This document shows, in pieces, positions 35,311-45,291 of a stretch of DNA of 64,000 nucleotides. The stretch comes from Nakamurella panacisegetis (GTDB lineage: Bacteria; Actinomycetota; Actinomycetes; Mycobacteriales; Nakamurellaceae), in the NCBI RefSeq assembly GCF_900104535.1, contig NZ_LT629710.1:4251501-4315500 (forward strand), given 5' to 3'. Both the position numbers and the translations under genes were made by a program. How positions within the stretch are numbered: the first letter of the stretch is position 1; every line of letters begins with the position of its first letter. Under the pieces are notes generated by a model, which saw only the letters and a list, made by a program, of their open reading frames with translations, was not told the DNA's origin and did no database searches.

Positions 35311-36129
35311 GTGCAGACGAGATTGACGATCGGGCAGTTCTCATCGATGACCCACCTTTCGGTCAAGACCCTGCGGCGCTACCACGACGGAGGTCTGCTG
35401 GCACCGGCCGAGGTGGACGAGTGGACCGGTTACCGCTACTACGACCCGGACCAGATCGCCACCGCCCAGACGATCCGCCGGTTGCGCGACCTGGACATGC
35501 CGCTCGGCGAGATCGCGGACCTGGTCGGCACAGCGGACGAACGGCACCGACAAGATCTGCTTGCCGGCCATCTGCGCCGCCTCGAGGAACGACTCTCGCA
35601 GACGCAGAACTCGGTTGCTGCGCTGCGCCGCCTGCTCGCACCCCAGCCCGCCGAGCTGAGGGTTGACCGCCGACTCGTCCCGGCTACGCCCGTCCTGGCC
35701 ATCAGTGCCGTGCTCGATCAGGCTGACCTGCTGGTCTGGTACGCCCGGGCCATGGCCGAACTGGACCAACTGCTGGCCGCAGCGGGCCGCGTCGCCGAAG
35801 GACCGCCGGGCAGCCTGGTCGACAACGCGATCTTCACCGACGAGCACGGCGAGCTGACCGTCTTCCTACCCATTGGCGACCCGCCAACCGCCGGACGGGC
35901 ACGAGCGATGACTCTGCCGGCCACCGATCTGGCCGTGACCATTCACCACGGAGACCACGACGACATCGACGTCACCTACGGGCGACTCGCCCACTGGGCA
36001 CTCGACCACGATCTCCAGCCATCCGGGCAGGTACGGGAGACCTACCTCGTCGGTCCTCGCGACACCCCACGACCCGAGGAATGGCGCACCGAGATCGGCT
36101 GGCCGGTGGCCGCGTTCGAAGGCGAGTGA
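35311..36129 (+). CDS. MerR regulator with GyrI-like effector domain
   Basis: A 272-residue regulator. The N-terminal winged helix reads LTIGQFSSMTHLSVKTLRRY and HDGGLLAPAEVD with YRYYDPDQ, followed by a coiled dimerisation helix. The C-terminal ~150 residues look like a GyrI/BmrR ligand-binding domain (LPATDLAVTIHHGDHDDID and RETYLVGPRDTPRPEEWRTE). Such proteins sense bulky aromatic or cationic compounds. It starts at GTG 35311 and shares a promoter region with the SnoaL-like gene, its likely target. Confidence 0.88.
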   Translation: MQTRLTIGQFSSMTHLSVKTLRRYHDGGLLAPAEVDEWTGYRYYDPDQIATAQTIRRLRDLDMPLGEIADLVGTADERHRQDLLAGHLRRLEERLSQTQNSVAALRRLLAPQPAELRVDRRLVPATPVLAISAVLDQADLLVWYARAMAELDQLLAAAGRVAEGPPGSLVDNAIFTDEHGELTVFLPIGDPPTAGRARAMTLPATDLAVTIHHGDHDDIDVTYGRLAHWALDHDLQPSGQVRETYLVGPRDTPRPEEWRTEIGWPVAAFEGE

Positions 36130-36219
36130 CCATCTCCTCCGTGGCTCTCCCCCGCAGCCGGGGACTTTGGCCGAGTTGGCGCGGGATTCAGGACTTCCGG
36201 AGTCACGTAGTCTGCCGAG

Positions 36220-37461
36220 ATGCGCCTCAGTCCCACGAGACGTCGGCGATGGCGGATCGTTCTGGCCGTATTGTTGATCAGCTCCGTCGGTGCCTGCAGT
36301 TCGGCCACCGATGCTCCCCCGAACGCCGCGACGAGCAGCCCCCCGAACACAGCACCGCCTGGCTCGCCGACCACAACGCTGGAACACTCGCTACCGCCCT
36401 CGGTGCATGACTTTCTCTCGTCCACCAGCGCCTTTCTCGGTACCGACCGCATCGAAGTCTGGGTGTGCGAGGTCCCCCAAGGTGCCACGGATCCGACGTT
36501 CAACCGGTCGACCCTCCGATTGGCGCTGGACCCCTCGGTCCTGAGCGGTCTGCTGAACAAGTATGTGACCGCGTACTACCAGCAGCTGTCTCACGGGGCC
36601 TACCAGCCGGCGTTCCTCCCGGGGCGGATCCACCAGATGACCGTCGACGAGTCGCCACAGGATTGCCTCGATGCCGCCCTGAACTCATCGGCCGCAACCA
36701 CCAGCGGTGTGCTGGCCGTCGCTACCGCGGAGAACGCGGCGACCGCCGCGGGTGGATTCGGCACGATCGGTTACATCTGTGCCTCACGACCGCTCAGCCG
36801 CTGTCCGGCCGCCTCCACCCGCCGAGGCGCCTACGTCGGCGCGAGCGACTTCCATCCCGATTGGGGCCCGGAACCCGCAGTCGATCTCGAGGAGCACGAA
36901 CTCGGACACATGCTGGGCTGGACCCATTCCGGCGACGATATCGGTGAGGACCACAACAGCGGAATTGATGTGATGAGCAACAGCGCCGCACCGCGGTCCT
37001 TCGACCCCGGTCGGCGGGACGGTCAGGACACGCTCGGCATCAACCGATTGGCCGCGCGATGGCTGCCGCTGTCCGACGTTGCCATCGATCAACCGATCCA
37101 GGGCACAGCGCAGACGTTTGCGCTGCGTCCATCGACGGGCGCCAGTGGTACCCGCCTGCTGGTGCTCCCGGTCGACAGCAACCGGTTCCTGACCGTGGAG
37201 TACCTGCCGAAGTCCGGGTTGGACAGCTTCTTTCCCACCGGTGGGGTGACAGTGACTCTGATCGACCAGTCCCCGGCCGCATGCAATCAGGCCACACGCT
37301 GCCTCGGACCCCGACGACGCCAACTGACCGAAGTCGGTACCGCCCCGTTCTTCGACCTACTGACTCCCAGGAGCGGCGAGTGGACCGGGCAAGGCTGGTC
37401 AGTGAAAGTGACCGGACTGAGCGATGTGGCCACCGTTCAGGTGAAATTCTCCTCCCGCTGA
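36220..37461 (+). CDS. Metzincin-like zinc protease lipoprotein
   Basis: A 413-residue exported protein. The N-terminus has an Arg-rich start and a hydrophobic core ending in SVGAC (lipobox, Cys26), then a Ser/Pro/Thr-rich linker. HELGHMLGWTH at 226-236 is the extended HEXXHXXGXXH zinc motif, and GIDVMSNS about 15 residues later fits a Met-turn, placing it in the metzincins. It does not look like a full snapalysin or pappalysin and the substrate is unknown. No pro-domain is clearly separable, though residues ~65-200 could be one. ATG 36220 is the first start after a short spacer. Confidence 0.8.
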   Translation: MRLSPTRRRRWRIVLAVLLISSVGACSSATDAPPNAATSSPPNTAPPGSPTTTLEHSLPPSVHDFLSSTSAFLGTDRIEVWVCEVPQGATDPTFNRSTLRLALDPSVLSGLLNKYVTAYYQQLSHGAYQPAFLPGRIHQMTVDESPQDCLDAALNSSAATTSGVLAVATAENAATAAGGFGTIGYICASRPLSRCPAASTRRGAYVGASDFHPDWGPEPAVDLEEHELGHMLGWTHSGDDIGEDHNSGIDVMSNSAAPRSFDPGRRDGQDTLGINRLAARWLPLSDVAIDQPIQGTAQTFALRPSTGASGTRLLVLPVDSNRFLTVEYLPKSGLDSFFPTGGVTVTLIDQSPAACNQATRCLGPRRRQLTEVGTAPFFDLLTPRSGEWTGQGWSVKVTGLSDVATVQVKFSSR

Positions 37462-37859
37462 GGACGAACGTCGCGGCCGGCCCTTGCGGCTTCTCCACTT
37501 TCGGGCGCCGCGGGGCTCGCGTTCATAGCTGTGAGTGACGGGCGACGCGTGGCGCGCTGTTCGGCGTCCACTAAAGGGGGGTGTCCCAGGTTCGGCCGGC
37601 GTGCTACGCGATGTCCATGAGGTGGGGGCATGTCCGATCGTAACGGGGGCAATCTTGACGAAACTGCCTGCTGCGGTGGTGGTTCCGCCCGACGCCAGCC
37701 GCCGTCGCCGAGCATTCTTCCTGCGCACGCTGGGCCCAGCCGGTCTCAGGTGCGCAGAGCCGTTCGCCGGACTTGGGTTGCCTTGCAGATTCTTTACTCC
37801 GTGGCTATGTTCCACTCGACTGGCCGCAGCCGGCTTGCACAGACCGTGAGGGACGTTTG
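37462..37859. promoter_or_regulatory. Leader and promoter region of the collagen-like gene
   Basis: A ~400-base gap with no supported gene; short open frames here lack protein-like composition. The long leader between the metzincin gene and the collagen-like gene may carry regulation. GAGGG at 37848-37852 serves the next gene. No riboswitch class was recognised by eye. Confidence 0.4.
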
Positions 37860-39287
37860 ATGATCCGTCGAAGTGCCGCCTATTTGGCCACCGCAGCAGG
37901 TCTGCTCGTGTTCAATTTCGCCGTCGTCCAGCCGGCCAGCGCTGAGGCGCCTGAATCCGGGTCAATCGAATGTGTCGCTCCAATCGCGCCCGCCGGGGCC
38001 ACCGGCCCGGCCGGAGCCGTAGGGGCGCGGGGCAATACCGGTCCGGCCGGGGCGGCTGGGCCGGTGGGAAACAAGGGTCCGACCGGAGCCGCTGGCCCGC
38101 AGGGCGACATCGGGGTGGCCGGCATCGCCGGACCCACCGGCCCCCAGGGTGCGGTCGGCGCCGCTGGTGCCCAGGGCCCACAGGGCCCCGCGGGCCCCGT
38201 CGGTCCGATCGGCAACACCGGGCCAACTGGCCCGGCCGGCCCCCCGGGCCCTCCGGGACCGATCGGCGGCCCCAGCCGCATGGTCCACCAGGAGGCAACG
38301 ACGCCCGTCGGCTGCGGCACGATCAGCACGGTGTGTGTCACGGTGACGGCCGGCGCGACCGGGACGGCTGGTGCGGCCGGCGCCAAGGGTGCCACCGGCC
38401 CGGCCGGGGTGACGGGCGCGCAGGGCGCTACCGGAGCCGTGGGTCCAACTGGCCCTCGTGGCCCGGCCGGTGCGCAAGGAGCACAAGGCCCGACCGGGCC
38501 GGCCGGGCCGACCGGTCCGACCGGTGACCAGGGACCGCAAGGTCCCGCCGGCCCCGTCGGCGACCAAGGCCCGACCGGGCCGGCCGGCCCGATCGGAATT
38601 CCCGGGCCTCCCGGGCCCGTTCTGGCATTCGGGCCGGGGCGCGTCGTGCATTCCGTTGCCGCGTTGGTGCAGTCACCGGCCGCCGGCTGTTCGTCCTTCA
38701 CCGCCGCTTGCGTGATCACTGTTGTCGGAGCCCAGGGACAGCATGGCCCGGCCGGCAAGACCGGCGACGTCGGGAAGGCCGGCCCTCGGGGCACCACCGG
38801 AGCCACCGGACCTCGGGGTGCGACCGGCCCGCAAGGACTGACCGGGTTGACCGGACCGGACGGGGTAGCCGGACCCACCGGGCCCGTCGGGCTTGCTGGT
38901 CCGACCGGACCCGCCGGTCCGGTGGGACCACAGGGTCCGACCGGACCCGCCGGACCGCAGGGCCCACAAGGCCCGCCGGGAGCACCGGGCCCCCCTGGAG
39001 GGGTCCCCGGACCCAGCCGGGTCGTGCACAACGCAGCGGCCGACGCGAGCAACATCCACGCCCAGGTCACCGCCGCCCCGGGCGAAGTGGTGACCCTGCC
39101 GGCCGCGTGTGGCGCCGTTCTGCCCACGAGTGCCTCGACGACGCCGACCACTGACGTCGACGACTCCAACAACCTGGCCCGGACCGGCGTCGACACCGTC
39201 GACCTGATCCTCGCCGGATTCGCTCTGGTCGTGCTCGGACTGGGGTTCCGACGGTTCGGCGGACGTTCCGGGCGCTCAGCGCACTGA
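37860..39287 (+). CDS. Collagen-like surface protein with LARTG sorting signal
   Basis: A 475-residue exported protein. Residues 1-31 are a Sec signal peptide. Three runs of Gly-X-Y triplets ([16 protein letters not shown] and similar) follow, each closed by a related non-collagenous module: [10 protein letters not shown] near residue 138, [10 protein letters not shown] near 258 and [10 protein letters not shown] near 382, so the period is about 122 residues. The first two modules hold a cysteine pair, the third one cysteine. The end is LARTG (439-443), a hydrophobic helix and [10 protein letters not shown], a class E sortase signal. It should form triple-helical wall fibres. GAGGG lies seven bases before ATG 37860. 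Opposite-strand open frames here are codon-bias shadows. Confidence 0.88.
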   Translation: MIRRSAAYLATAAGLLVFNFAVVQPASAEAPESGSIECVAPIAPAGATGPAGAVGARGNTGPAGAAGPVGNKGPTGAAGPQGDIGVAGIAGPTGPQGAVGAAGAQGPQGPAGPVGPIGNTGPTGPAGPPGPPGPIGGPSRMVHQEATTPVGCGTISTVCVTVTAGATGTAGAAGAKGATGPAGVTGAQGATGAVGPTGPRGPAGAQGAQGPTGPAGPTGPTGDQGPQGPAGPVGDQGPTGPAGPIGIPGPPGPVLAFGPGRVVHSVAALVQSPAAGCSSFTAACVITVVGAQGQHGPAGKTGDVGKAGPRGTTGATGPRGATGPQGLTGLTGPDGVAGPTGPVGLAGPTGPAGPVGPQGPTGPAGPQGPQGPPGAPGPPGGVPGPSRVVHNAAADASNIHAQVTAAPGEVVTLPAACGAVLPTSASTTPTTDVDDSNNLARTGVDTVDLILAGFALVVLGLGFRRFGGRSGRSAH

Positions 39288-39362
39288 CGATCGGTGGGCG
39301 GGAGCGCAGCTGTCTGCTCCCGCCCACTGGACCGGCCGGCTCGCCGGGCGGTGCTCAGCCGG

Positions 39363-40553
39363 CTACGGCTTCAGGACGACCTTGACGCAACCGTCAGTCT
39401 TCTGCTGGAACATCTGGTAGGCCTCCGGCGCCTCGTCGATCGACACGGCGTGGGTGGTCAGGTCGAGTACCCCGAGCGGGTCGGCGCCGTCTTCGACCAG
39501 CGGCAGGAGGTCATCGATCCACTTCTTGACGTTGCACTGACCCATCCGGAGCTGAATCTGCTTGTCGAACAGGTCCATCATCGGCATCGGGTCGGCGATT
39601 CCGCCGTACACGCCGCTGATCGAAACCGTCCCGCCGCGGCGTACGGAGCCGATCGCGTTCTGCAGGGCGGTGAGCCGGTCGACGCCGACATTCTCGATCA
39701 GCTTCTGCGCCAACGTATCCGGCAGGAGTCCGGCCGCCGCCTGAGCCAGCTTGCCGACCGTCGCGCCGAGCGAGCCGTGGGCCTCCATCCCGACCGCGTC
39801 GATGACAGCGTCCGCTCCCCGACCACCGGTCATCTCGATCAACGCCGCCGGCACATCGTCCACCCCACTCGGGTCGACGACCTCGACCCCGTGTCGTTCG
39901 GCCATTGCGCGCCGTTCCGGCACCGGCTCCACCGCGACGACGCGGTACCCCAGGTGGCGTCCGATGCGGCTGGCGAACTGGCCGACCGGACCGAGACCGT
40001 AGACAACCAGCGTGCCGCCGGCGGGGACGTCGGCGTACCGCACGGCCTGCCATGCCGTGGGCAGGACGTCGGAGAGGAACAGGTACTTCTCGTCCGGCCC
40101 GTCGGGGCTCACCTTGATCGGTCCGTACTGGGCCTGCGGCACCCGCAGATACTCGGCTTGTCCGCCCGGCACCGATCCATAGAGGGAGGTGTAGCCGAAC
40201 AGGGCCGCGCCCTTGCCCTGGCTCCGCACCTGAGTGGTCTCGCACTGCGACTGCAGTCCGCGTTCGCACATCCAGCAGTGACCACAGGAGATGTTGAAGG
40301 GGATCACCACGCGATCGCCGACGGCGATGTTGGTGACCGCGGACCCGACCTCCTGGACGATGCCCATGGGCTCGTGCCCCAGGATGTCACCCGCGGCCAT
40401 GTACGGGCCCAGCACCTCGTAGAGGTGTAGATCCGATCCGCAGATCGCGGTCGAGGTGATCTTCACGATCGCGTCGGTCGGTTCCAGGAGTCGGGGGTCA
40501 TCGACGTTGTCGACGCGGACATTGCGTTTGCCCTGCCAGGTAACAGCTTTCAC
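39363..40553 (-). CDS. Zinc-dependent alcohol dehydrogenase (formaldehyde dehydrogenase-like)
   Basis: A 396-residue medium-chain dehydrogenase. It shows [31 protein letters not shown] and the structural zinc cysteines [15 protein letters not shown]. The NAD-binding fold is [20 protein letters not shown]. The extra-long catalytic-loop spacing and [18 protein letters not shown] resemble glutathione-independent formaldehyde dehydrogenases and the threonine dehydrogenase-like group. Substrate remains open. GTG 40553 follows GGAG by seven bases. It ends on the opposite strand to the collagen gene, convergent with it. Confidence 0.88.
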   Translation of the reverse strand: MKAVTWQGKRNVRVDNVDDPRLLEPTDAIVKITSTAICGSDLHLYEVLGPYMAAGDILGHEPMGIVQEVGSAVTNIAVGDRVVIPFNISCGHCWMCERGLQSQCETTQVRSQGKGAALFGYTSLYGSVPGGQAEYLRVPQAQYGPIKVSPDGPDEKYLFLSDVLPTAWQAVRYADVPAGGTLVVYGLGPVGQFASRIGRHLGYRVVAVEPVPERRAMAERHGVEVVDPSGVDDVPAALIEMTGGRGADAVIDAVGMEAHGSLGATVGKLAQAAAGLLPDTLAQKLIENVGVDRLTALQNAIGSVRRGGTVSISGVYGGIADPMPMMDLFDKQIQLRMGQCNVKKWIDDLLPLVEDGADPLGVLDLTTHAVSIDEAPEAYQMFQQKTDGCVKVVLKP

Positions 40554-40730
40554 GTAGTCTCCAGAGATTGTCTTCTTCAACGATGAGGTGCATCGGCGGT
40601 ACCCGGGTTGCCGGCCGGGGAAACGGATGTCTGGAGTCGCCCGATCGCATCTCCGGTGTTTCGAGGGTCGGATGCGCGGCTACTGCGGACGCACACCGAT
40701 TCGGTGTCAGCACCACGCGGAAGAGGGCAC

Positions 40731-41657
40731 ATGGCACACAATCCGGTTCGATCGAGCAAGGTTGCGTTGGTGATGGGCGCGTCCAGCGGCATCGGGCTGG
40801 CCAGCGCCCTCATCCTGGCGGCCGAGGGTTGGTCACTGGTCCTGGTGGCTCGATCGCATCCCAGCCTGGACCGGGCTGCGGCCCGGTGTGTCCGGTTGGG
40901 GGCGCCGACCTTGGTGGTGGAGGCGGACGTGGGTGATTCCGCAGCGGTGGACGCGGCCTTCACCGTCGCGGCGGAACGCTTCGGCCGGATCGACGCTGTG
41001 GTCAACACTGCGGCCGCGGTCGCCTACGGGCGGTTCGCAGACGTGCCGGTGGAGGTCTTCGACAAGGCCATCACCACCAACCTGCTGGGTACCGCGAACG
41101 TGGCCAGAGCGGCCCTTCGGCACTTCGGTCGGCGTCCGGGGCGCGGTGACCTGGTCCTGGTCGGCTCGTTGCTCGGCAAGATCGCAGTGCCCATGATGAG
41201 CAGCTACGTCACCGGCAAGTGGGGCGTCCAGGGTTTGGCCCGGATCTTGCAGATCGAGGCCCGAGAGACGCCTGACGTGCACGTCAGCCTCGTTTCGCCC
41301 GGCAGCGTCAACACGCCGGCCTACAGCCAGGCGGCCAGCTACCTCGGTTGGCACGGCCGGCCCCCGCCGCCGGTCGACTCGCCGGACAAGGTGGCGGCGG
41401 CCGTCGTCGGCTGTCTCAACTCATCCCGACGGGACAGGTCGGTCGGCATCGCCAACGGCTTCGTCATCGCGGGCTTTCGCCTGCTGCCCAGCGTTTTCGA
41501 CCTGCTGGTCACGCCGCTGATGAAATTGGCCGGCCTCTCCAATGCGTCCACCCCACCGACGGCCGGCAACGTTCTGCAGGCCCAGCCCGACGGAGACCAG
41601 CAGTACGGCCAGTGGCCCCATCTCTTTCGCAGACCGCGCCGCCGCGTCGCTCGTTGA
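40731..41657 (+). CDS. Short-chain dehydrogenase/reductase
   Basis: A 308-residue classical SDR. The NAD(P) fold is VALVMGASSGIGLASALILA, VVEADVGDSAAVDAAF follows, and the catalytic residues are Ser in LVLVGSLLGK and YVTGK (Tyr-X3-Lys). The C-terminal ~60 residues form a hydrophobic segment (IAGFRLLPSVFDLLVTPLM) that may associate with membrane or with a partner. It is close to the KR-like SDRs of actinobacteria without clear substrate. ATG 40731 is preceded by AGAGG. Confidence 0.85.
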   Translation: MAHNPVRSSKVALVMGASSGIGLASALILAAEGWSLVLVARSHPSLDRAAARCVRLGAPTLVVEADVGDSAAVDAAFTVAAERFGRIDAVVNTAAAVAYGRFADVPVEVFDKAITTNLLGTANVARAALRHFGRRPGRGDLVLVGSLLGKIAVPMMSSYVTGKWGVQGLARILQIEARETPDVHVSLVSPGSVNTPAYSQAASYLGWHGRPPPPVDSPDKVAAAVVGCLNSSRRDRSVGIANGFVIAGFRLLPSVFDLLVTPLMKLAGLSNASTPPTAGNVLQAQPDGDQQYGQWPHLFRRPRRRVAR

Positions 41658-41819
41658 ATCCGCACACCGCCCTCCTGGGTCGGAACGGCGGCTGACGCCG
41701 AGCCGGACGACCCGGCCTCGAATTCCCCGGACGGCGCGGGGTTCCAGCGCCTACTCCAACGGGTACCGACGCGACGTGCAGCCCACCAGGGCTGTCGCCG
41801 TCAAAAGTGGGAGTGCGCG

Positions 41820-44060
41820 TTGGCATCGAAGAAGCCAGTCTCGAAGAAGTCGGATCCGAAGAAGCCCGAACCGCTGGCCCCCGGAGCTCCCGGCGTGCAG
41901 CCGCCATCGTTGGCCGAACCGATGACACCGGTCGAGCCGTTGCCGCCCAAACCGGACCAGCAAGGGCCGGACCCCCGCACCGCGACCGGTGCCCCGACGT
42001 CCGCGTCGGGACTCGACGTGGCCCAGCAGGGCGCCTTCTTGACGACCGCTCACGGTGCTCGCCTGGCGGACACGGATCATTCGCTGAAGGTCGGCTCCCG
42101 CGGGCCGACCTTGCTGCAGGATCACCACCTGCGGGAGAAGATCAGCCATTTCGACCACGAGAGAATTCCGGAGCGGGTCGTGCACGCCCGCGGCGCCGCG
42201 GCTCACGGTGTCTTCGTCGGCAACGGTGCCGGCGAGAGCATCTGCCGGGCCGGCTTCCTGCGCGCCGGTGTCGAAACGCCCGTGTTCGTCCGGTTCTCCA
42301 CCGTGCTGGGCTCGCGCGGCTCGGCCGATCTGGCCCGCGACACCCGGGGCTTCGCCACCCGGTTCTACACCGACGAGGGCAACTACGATCTGGTGGGCAA
42401 CAACATCCCGGTGTTCTTCATCCAGGACGGAATCAAGTTCCCGGACGTGGTGCATGCGGCGAAACCCCATCCCGACCGCGAGATCCCGCAGGCGCAGAGC
42501 GCACACGACACCTTCTGGGACTTCGTATCCCTCCACACCGAGGCGCAGGCGCACACCCTGTGGAACATGTCCGACCGTGGCCTTCCCCGTTCGCTTCGTA
42601 CGATGGAAGGCTTTGGGGTCCACACCTTTCGCCTGATCAACGCCGACGGGCAGACCTGCTTGGTCAAGTTCCACTGGAAGCCGAAGCAGGGTGTTCACTC
42701 GGTGACCTGGGAGGAGGCGCAGCTGACCAACGGCAACGACCCCGACTTCCATCGACGCGATCTGGCCGACACCATCGAATCCGGTCACTACCCGGAATGG
42801 GACCTCGGAGTCCAGGTCATGCCGGACACGGAAGACGAGATGTTCGCCGGGATCGATCTGCTCGACCCGACCAAGTTCGTGCCCGAGGAACTGGCACCGG
42901 TACAGGTCCTCGGGACGATGACGCTGAACCGCAACCCGGTCAACTACTTCGCCGAGACCGAACAGGTCGCCTTCAACCCCGCGAATCTGGCGCCCGGGAT
43001 CGATGTGACCAACGACCCGTTGCTGCAGGCCCGGCTGTTCTCCTATCTGGATACCCAGATCACCCGGCTCGGAGGCCCGAACTGGAACCAGATTCCGATC
43101 AACCGCGCCCATGCCCCGATCAACGACATGCTGCGTGACGGCCAGCACCAGGACGCCGTACACGGCGGCGTCGCCCCGTACCGACCCCATTCTCTCGACG
43201 GTGGCTGTCCGTTCACCGCCGGACCCGGCGACCACCCGTTCATCGACATTCCGGCGCCGGTCGCCGCGGCCCTGAAGGTGCGCGAGAATCCGCTCACGTT
43301 CGAAGATCACTTCACACAGGCGACCATGTTCTACCGCTCGCTGTCGCCGGTCGAGCAGGACCACGTCGTCGCGGCGTACACCTTCGAACTGTCCAAGTGC
43401 TACGAGCAGACGGTCAGGGAGCGACAGCTGCTGGCATTGGCCAACATCGACGCCGACCTGTGTGCGCGCGTGGCCGATGGACTCGGGCTCCCCGCCCCTG
43501 CGCCCAGCGTGCCGCCGACGGAGACGGACACCACCGCCGCGGTGAGCCAGATCTGCGGGACGTGGCCGGTGGCCGGGCGCATCGTCGGCGTCGTCATCGG
43601 GCCCGACAGCGACGCGAAGGACATCCAGGCCGTACGGGCCGCGCTGACCAAGGCCGGTGTCCTGCCGCTCGTGGTGGGCCCGCGCGGGGGCAAGATCGGC
43701 GTGATCGCGGTACAGCGGACCTACGCCAACGCGGCCTCGACCGAGTTCGATGCTCTGATCATCGTCGGTGCCACCCCGCCGGCCCCGGACGCGGTACCGT
43801 CCCTGGACGCCAAGAGCGCCGCCGAAGGCGGACCGGAAACGACAGTGGACCCACGAGTCCTGAAGATGATCGGCGAAGCCTGGCGGCACGCGAAGGCCAT
43901 CGGAACCGCACCCGGCGCAGGCACATCGGCGCCGGCGCTGCTCCCGGCCGAGGCGCCGGGCAGCGCCACCGGGACTCCGGCCGAGGTCGCCGCAGCGGTC
44001 CTGCAACTCCTGGGCGCGCACCGGGCCTGGGATCGGTTCCCCGCCGTCCGCACCCCCTGA
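41820..44060 (+). CDS. katE: Large-subunit (clade 2) monofunctional catalase
   Basis: A 746-residue heme catalase of the HPII/KatE type, which breaks down hydrogen peroxide. A Lys/Pro-rich N-terminal arm precedes the core; HARGAAAHGVF holds the distal His, VGNNIPVFFIQDGIKFPD the conserved Asn, and RLFSYLDTQ the heme-ligating Tyr. The C-terminal ~150 residues (VAGRIVGVVIGPDSDAKDIQ onward) are the flavodoxin-like domain of clade 2 enzymes. The length (HPII is 753) supports a full-size enzyme. The start is TTG 41820 with GGGAG just upstream. The alcohol dehydrogenase gene downstream is separated by ~220 bases. Confidence 0.93.
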   Translation: MASKKPVSKKSDPKKPEPLAPGAPGVQPPSLAEPMTPVEPLPPKPDQQGPDPRTATGAPTSASGLDVAQQGAFLTTAHGARLADTDHSLKVGSRGPTLLQDHHLREKISHFDHERIPERVVHARGAAAHGVFVGNGAGESICRAGFLRAGVETPVFVRFSTVLGSRGSADLARDTRGFATRFYTDEGNYDLVGNNIPVFFIQDGIKFPDVVHAAKPHPDREIPQAQSAHDTFWDFVSLHTEAQAHTLWNMSDRGLPRSLRTMEGFGVHTFRLINADGQTCLVKFHWKPKQGVHSVTWEEAQLTNGNDPDFHRRDLADTIESGHYPEWDLGVQVMPDTEDEMFAGIDLLDPTKFVPEELAPVQVLGTMTLNRNPVNYFAETEQVAFNPANLAPGIDVTNDPLLQARLFSYLDTQITRLGGPNWNQIPINRAHAPINDMLRDGQHQDAVHGGVAPYRPHSLDGGCPFTAGPGDHPFIDIPAPVAAALKVRENPLTFEDHFTQATMFYRSLSPVEQDHVVAAYTFELSKCYEQTVRERQLLALANIDADLCARVADGLGLPAPAPSVPPTETDTTAAVSQICGTWPVAGRIVGVVIGPDSDAKDIQAVRAALTKAGVLPLVVGPRGGKIGVIAVQRTYANAASTEFDALIIVGATPPAPDAVPSLDAKSAAEGGPETTVDPRVLKMIGEAWRHAKAIGTAPGAGTSAPALLPAEAPGSATGTPAEVAAAVLQLLGAHRAWDRFPAVRTP

Positions 44061-44277
44061 ACTACGACCGGCGGGGCCCGGGACCTTCCTGTGTCCTGGG
44101 CCTCGTCGGTCCTGTCTTCGGCGATGTGGCGCGCCGACGGAAGGGTCCAAGGTCCCCTCGGCGCCACAACCGGTCCCGAGGATGCCCGGACCAACGGCCC
44201 TGATGGCGCCGGGCACGGCGACCTACCGTCTACTGGAGAACGGAAATGCCGTTCAGTCGTGGATTGTGGAGACCATC

Positions 44278-45291
44278 GTGAAAGCTGCCGTCGTCACCGG
44301 ATTCGAGTCCCCCCTGGAAATCCAGGAGCTGCCGATTCCGGACCCGGGACCCGGTCAGGTGCTGGTGCGGATCGAGTGCAGCGGGCTCTGCCACACCGAT
44401 ATCCATGCGGCGCACGGTGACTGGCCGGTCAAGCCGGCGCCACCGTTCATCCCCGGTCACGAGGGCATCGGGGTCGTCGAGAAGCTCGGGAGTGGGGTCA
44501 GCGAGCCCGCGATCGGCACTCGGGTCGCGATCGCCTGGCTCGGATCGGCCTGCGGTCACTGCCGCCATTGCATCAGTGGCTGGGAAACGCTCTGCGAAGC
44601 CCAACAGAACTCCGGGTATTCGGTCAACGGCACGTTCGCCGAATATGCCGTGGTGGCCGCCGCTTTCGCCAACCCGGTCCCGGACAGCATCTCGGCCCGG
44701 GACGCCGCCCCTCTGACGTGTGCCGGGGTCACCACGTACAAGGCGATCAAGGTCGCCAAGGTCGCTCCCGCCGAGACGGTGGCGATCTTTGGGATCGGTG
44801 GCCTTGGGCACCTGGCCCTGCAATATGCGCGCATCGCCGGCGGCTTCGTGATCGCCGTCGACATCCAGGACGACAAGTTGGCCATGGCCACCGAGTTGGG
44901 CGCCGACCACGTGATCAACGCCAGCACGACCGACCCGGTCCAGGCGATCAAGGACCTTGGCGGAGCCGACGTCGCGGTCGCCCTCGCCGCGTCCCCGGCG
45001 TCTTTCGATCAGGCCTTTCGCTCCCTGCGCCGCGGTGGGCGGTTGGTCTGCGTCGCCCTACCGGCCAACGACGCCGCATTGAACGTGCCGATCTTCGACA
45101 TGGTGATCGGCGGCAAATCGGTGATCGGCTCCATCGTCGGCAACCGCAACGATCTGGCCGACGTCTTTGCGCTCCACGAGGCCGGCCGTACGCGGGTGGT
45201 CGTCGTCGATCGCCGGCTCGACGATGTGAACGCTGCCGTGGACGAGGTCTTGTCCGGTCGGGTGACGGCGCGGGTCGTGTTCTCGTTGTGA
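44278..45291 (+). CDS. adhP: Zinc-dependent alcohol dehydrogenase (AdhP-like)
   Basis: A 337-residue medium-chain alcohol dehydrogenase. Catalytic zinc ligands occur in CSGLCHTDIHAAHGDWP and GHEGIGVVE; the structural zinc cysteines are CGHCRHCISGWETLC; the NAD fold is VAIFGIGGLGHLALQYAR. The pattern and length match the AdhP class that converts ethanol to acetaldehyde. GTG 44278 follows GGAG by six bases; a longer open frame upstream is not supported. Confidence 0.92.
   Translation: MKAAVVTGFESPLEIQELPIPDPGPGQVLVRIECSGLCHTDIHAAHGDWPVKPAPPFIPGHEGIGVVEKLGSGVSEPAIGTRVAIAWLGSACGHCRHCISGWETLCEAQQNSGYSVNGTFAEYAVVAAAFANPVPDSISARDAAPLTCAGVTTYKAIKVAKVAPAETVAIFGIGGLGHLALQYARIAGGFVIAVDIQDDKLAMATELGADHVINASTTDPVQAIKDLGGADVAVALAASPASFDQAFRSLRRGGRLVCVALPANDAALNVPIFDMVIGGKSVIGSIVGNRNDLADVFALHEAGRTRVVVVDRRLDDVNAAVDEVLSGRVTARVVFSL

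Noticed and set aside
37880..39196. A 438-codon minus-strand open frame, Gly/Pro-rich, opposite the collagen-like gene
   Set aside because: It is a mirror of the GC-rich Gly-X-Y codons; the plus frame has signal peptide, modules, sorting signal and ribosome binding site.
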